This document shows positions 6,012 to 7,726 of a stretch of 7,726 bases of DNA, piece after piece. The DNA is taken from contig CANBQQ010000142.1 in NCBI GenBank assembly GCA_947371715.1, positions 1 to 7,726 of the forward strand, in the 5' to 3' direction. A program made the position numbers and the translations under genes. This DNA comes from Flavipsychrobacter stenotrophus. GTDB taxonomy: Bacteria > Bacteroidota > Bacteroidia > Chitinophagales > Chitinophagaceae. The notes below the pieces were generated by a model. That model saw only the letters and a list, made by a program, of their open reading frames with translations, was not told the DNA's origin and ran no database searches. Numbering within the stretch: the stretch's first letter is position 1; every line of letters begins with the position of its first letter.

Positions 6012-7103
6012 TTGAGCAATAATATAAGCAAGCGAATATTGGTGGCACCACTCGACTGGGGGCTTGGGCATACCACGCGTTGCATTCCCATCATCAACCA
6101 CCTCAAAGCACTAGGGCACAGCGTTATAGTGGCTTGTAACGACTGGCAAAAGTCGTTTATTGAGAATATTTATACTGATATAGAAACCGTTCACCTGGAT
6201 GGCTATAATGTCACTTATTCCGCACACGACAAGTTGGGTAAGATAAGTCTGCTGGGTAGCGTTCCCGCTATCTGTGCCGCTATAAAAAGAGAAGAGCAGT
6301 GGCTGCAGCGTCACATAAAGCAACTCAATATAGACGGTATTATATCAGACAACAGGTATGGCCTGCATCACCAGAGCGTACCGTCCATTATCATCACGCA
6401 TCAGCTGGAAGTACAGACAGGTATGGGCAAGGGCTCCAACCGGTTGATACAGAAGCTGCATTATAAATTTCTTGCACAATTTGATGGGGTTTGGGTGCCC
6501 GATGTGAAGGGCGATATCAACCTCGGCGGACAGTTATCGCACCCTAAGCACCTGCCGCTCAATGCTCAGTATATTGGCCTGCTGTCGCAGTTTCAGGATG
6601 TCGGACCAAAAAGAAATTGGGATGGCTACCTACTCATATTGCTTTCGGGACCCGAACCGCAAAGGTCTATCCTGGAAAAGATACTCTGGCAGCAGGCAAT
6701 GGCTTTTGCCGGTAAAGTAGTCTTTGTGGCAGGCAAGGAGCAAAAAGCACCTGCCGACATTCCCGGCCACATAACTTACCATGCCCGGTTGGGCGGTGCT
6801 GAGTTGGCGCATGTTATACAGGGGGCTGCACTGGTGGTCTGCCGGAGCGGTTACTCTACCATCATGGATCTTATGCTGCTCGGCAAGAGTGGCATACTTA
6901 TTCCCACTCCCGGACAAACAGAGCAGGAATATCTGGCTACCAACCTCTCTGAATCCCGCTTTTTCATGGCAGCAACCCAGAAAAATATAGACCTGGCTAA
7001 AATGGTGCCTGCTTTTGCCCACCTGAACCGCCATTCAGCTCTTTTCAGCGACAAATACCAACTTTATAAACCGGTATTGGAGGAGTGGTTGAATGGTATA
7101 TGA
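6012..7103 (+). CDS. GT-B fold glycosyltransferase (MurG/GT28-like)
   Basis: The 363-residue protein has two Rossmann-like halves. The N-terminal half begins RILVAPLDWGLGHTTRCIPI (8-27), with the glycine-rich acceptor-side loop GLGHTTR, and carries SDNRYG (112-117). The C-terminal half has LLILLSGPEPQRS (207-219) and the nucleotide-sugar binding stretch CRSGYSTIMDL (277-287) followed by PTPGQTEQEYLA (298-309), as in GT28/MurG-type enzymes. There is no signal peptide or membrane segment, so it probably works at the inner face of the membrane, transferring a sugar from a UDP-linked donor to a lipid or envelope precursor; donor and acceptor are unknown. The start is TTG: the frame is open back to a TAA at 5943-5945, but no ATG or GTG occurs there. 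AGGGA lies 6 nt before the TTG, and the conserved first strand follows at once. Confidence 0.9.
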   Translation: MSNNISKRILVAPLDWGLGHTTRCIPIINHLKALGHSVIVACNDWQKSFIENIYTDIETVHLDGYNVTYSAHDKLGKISLLGSVPAICAAIKREEQWLQRHIKQLNIDGIISDNRYGLHHQSVPSIIITHQLEVQTGMGKGSNRLIQKLHYKFLAQFDGVWVPDVKGDINLGGQLSHPKHLPLNAQYIGLLSQFQDVGPKRNWDGYLLILLSGPEPQRSILEKILWQQAMAFAGKVVFVAGKEQKAPADIPGHITYHARLGGAELAHVIQGAALVVCRSGYSTIMDLMLLGKSGILIPTPGQTEQEYLATNLSESRFFMAATQKNIDLAKMVPAFAHLNRHSALFSDKYQLYKPVLEEWLNGI

Positions 7104-7213
7104 ATAGTGTGATCATAACTATCTGTCGGTCACTGCCCTGTTTGGTGTAAATTTTTATCGGGTATCGAATTTTGATTATTGATTGATTTTGAATTGGTTA
7201 TGAAATAGTTGTA

Positions 7214-7231
7214 TGCCCGATCGTGCCCGAT
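7214..7231. repeat. TGCCCGAT direct repeat, period 10
   Basis: TGCCCGAT occurs at 7214-7221 and 7224-7231, separated by two bases. It lies immediately before the 13-bp repeat pair, at the left border of the repeat mosaic. Confidence 0.55.
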
Positions 7232-7237
7232 GAAATG

Positions 7238-7265
7238 AGAGCGGAGTGCGAAAGAGCGGAGTGCG
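7238..7265. repeat. 13-bp tandem repeat, period 15
   Basis: AGAGCGGAGTGCG is present at 7238-7250 and exactly again at 7253-7265, with AA between. Two copies of a perfect 13-mer at this distance are unlikely by chance and suggest a local duplication. Confidence 0.75.
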
Positions 7266-7296
7266 GGAAAATTTGTACTTTTCAACAACATGGTCT

Positions 7297-7318
7297 TTGC
7301 GAGGAACGAAGCAATCTT
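7297..7318. repeat. TTGCGAGGAACGAAGCAATC-type dispersed repeat
   Basis: The unit has complementary ends TTGC and GCAA around GAGGAACGAA. I recall this motif as a widely dispersed intergenic repeat in many bacterial genomes, often written from either strand. Only one copy lies in the window, so its repeat status rests on prior knowledge. Confidence 0.65.
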
Positions 7319-7360
7319 GCGTCGGGTTGCTTGCGCAAAAGGTTGTTGTGCTCAGCCGCC

Positions 7361-7386
7361 GTGGAGACGCAATTATGCGTCTCTAC
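7361..7386. repeat. GAGACGCA/TGCGTCTC hairpin
   Basis: GTGGAGACGCA (7361-7371) pairs with TGCGTCTCTAC (7376-7386), 11 bp with one G-T wobble and a 4-nt loop. No T-tract follows on either strand, so it is not an ordinary terminator. It resembles GAGACGCA palindromes that I recall as intergenic repeats in Bacteroidota. Confidence 0.7.
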
Positions 7387-7503
7387 CAGAACGATTTTTC
7401 CGTTTTGGGGTTATCCTAAAGAAAGCCGGCCTGATAGTTGTTGGTGAGAACGCCAATAACAGCGGAAAGTCGGGGGGCTGGATTGCGTGCTCATGTTTTG
7501 TGT

Positions 7504-7518
7504 CGGGTCAGAGACCCG
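7504..7518. repeat. CGGGTC-AGA-GACCCG hairpin
   Basis: A perfect 6-bp GC-rich stem with a 3-nt loop lies 12 bp before the next, larger hairpin. It lacks a T-tract and is probably one module of the mosaic. Confidence 0.55.
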
Positions 7519-7530
7519 TTAAATCAGGTC

Positions 7531-7561
7531 GTCACGAGAGCGCTTCGCTAACTCTCGCGAC
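7531..7561. repeat. GTCACGAGAG/CTCTCGCGAC hairpin
   Basis: GTCACGAGAG (7531-7540) pairs with CTCTCGCGAC (7552-7561) with one A-C mismatch. The 11-nt centre contains AGCG-CTT-CGCT, which offers an alternative inner hairpin. The layered structure and missing T-tract favour a repeat unit over a terminator. Confidence 0.65.
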
Positions 7562-7626
7562 AGTTGTAAGTGTTCGAAACTTCATTTTCTATAACAAACT
7601 CCCCACATAATGTAACTTCTTTCGCC

Positions 7627-7642
7627 CCTGCCTACCGGCAGG
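7627..7642. repeat. CCTGCC/GGCAGG hairpin
   Basis: CCTGCC (7627-7632) pairs with GGCAGG (7637-7642) around a 4-nt loop; a second GGCAGG overlaps at 7641-7646. It is a compact GC-rich palindrome of a kind that recurs in intergenic repeats. Confidence 0.6.
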
Positions 7643-7678
7643 CAGGCTTTCAGGGCTAGGGTCACTTCTTTTTTAATA

Positions 7679-7726
7679 CCCGGGGCTACACCCCGGGCTA
7701 TTATATTTCGGTCTTTCAGACCTGTT
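7679..7726. repeat. Two-hairpin repeat unit at the right edge (possibly truncated)
   Basis: CCCGGGG (7679-7685) pairs with CCCCGGG (7691-7697) around CTACA. After a 12-nt AT-rich link, GGTCT (7710-7714) pairs with AGACC (7718-7722) around TTC. The pair of hairpins with an AT-rich link looks like one composite element, which I recall in variant forms from Bacteroidota intergenic DNA. It may continue beyond the window. Confidence 0.7.

Larger units (their letters stand above)
7104..7726. other. Gene-free terminal region, mosaic of repeats
   Basis: No reading frame here looks coding: the open frames run through palindromic repeats and have no domain signature. The first 100 bp are AT-rich, with a weak ATAGT/ACTAT inverted repeat at 7104-7122 just after the glycosyltransferase stop. 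From 7214 onwards the sequence consists of short direct repeats and at least six hairpin units of different sequence, listed separately. The whole has the look of intergenic repeat DNA and runs off the right edge. Confidence 0.7.

Noticed and set aside
6111..7054. Minus-strand open frames opposite the glycosyltransferase
   Set aside because: They overlap the well-supported plus-strand GT-B protein completely and show no independent start or family signal.
7223..7610. Two open plus-strand frames (7223-7447 and 7290-7610) as genes
   Set aside because: They run through several palindromic repeat units, have no recognisable domain, no convincing start context, and odd Cys/Arg-rich composition typical of read-through of repeats.
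7297..7726. CRISPR array or integron attC sites
   Set aside because: The repeats differ from one another, spacing is irregular, and no cas or integrase gene is visible; the hairpins do not share the paired core sites expected of attC.

Overview
The window reads as chromosomal DNA of a Bacteroidota bacterium, most likely from the Chitinophagaceae/Sphingobacteriia side. The signs are a DUF3109 cysteine-cluster protein, a CBS-pair plus ACT-like protein next to an alpha/beta hydrolase, a Bacteroidota-type GT-B glycosyltransferase, starts mostly lacking Shine-Dalgarno sequences, and several candidate -7 elements of the form TAnnTTTG. The genus is not resolved. There is no rRNA, tRNA, transposase, phage gene or CRISPR array.

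Layout. At 1-1211 (minus) lies the N-terminal 403 codons of a large secreted protein that runs off the left edge. At 1370-2635 (minus) is a complete monofunctional aspartokinase followed by a strong intrinsic terminator. A 370-bp spacer with a two-copy repeat separates it from a 52-residue histidine/glycine-rich lipoprotein at 3006-3164 (plus). A 14-bp hairpin serves as a shared terminator between that gene and three minus-strand genes read in the order alpha/beta hydrolase (4678-5436), CBS/ACT protein (3912-4574), DUF3109 protein (3252-3836). Further right, two small minus-strand ORFs are closely linked or overlapping (5838-5984, a Cys-rich probable lipoprotein, and 5584-5823 or longer). A plus-strand glycosyltransferase (6012-7103, TTG start) diverges from them across only 27 bp. 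The last 620 bp hold no credible gene; they are a mosaic of hairpins and short direct repeats that look like dispersed intergenic repeat units.

How the genes relate. Aspartokinase is the entry step to lysine, diaminopimelate, threonine and methionine. The hydrolase, CBS and DUF3109 genes are collinear and may be partly co-transcribed, but each has enough upstream space for its own promoter. The glycosyltransferase is probably a nucleotide-sugar-dependent envelope or lipid enzyme. No clearly new multi-gene system is visible. The parts that best repay a second look are the right-hand repeat mosaic, the small Cys-rich ORF pair with possible frame disruption, and the compact divergent promoter at 5985-6011.
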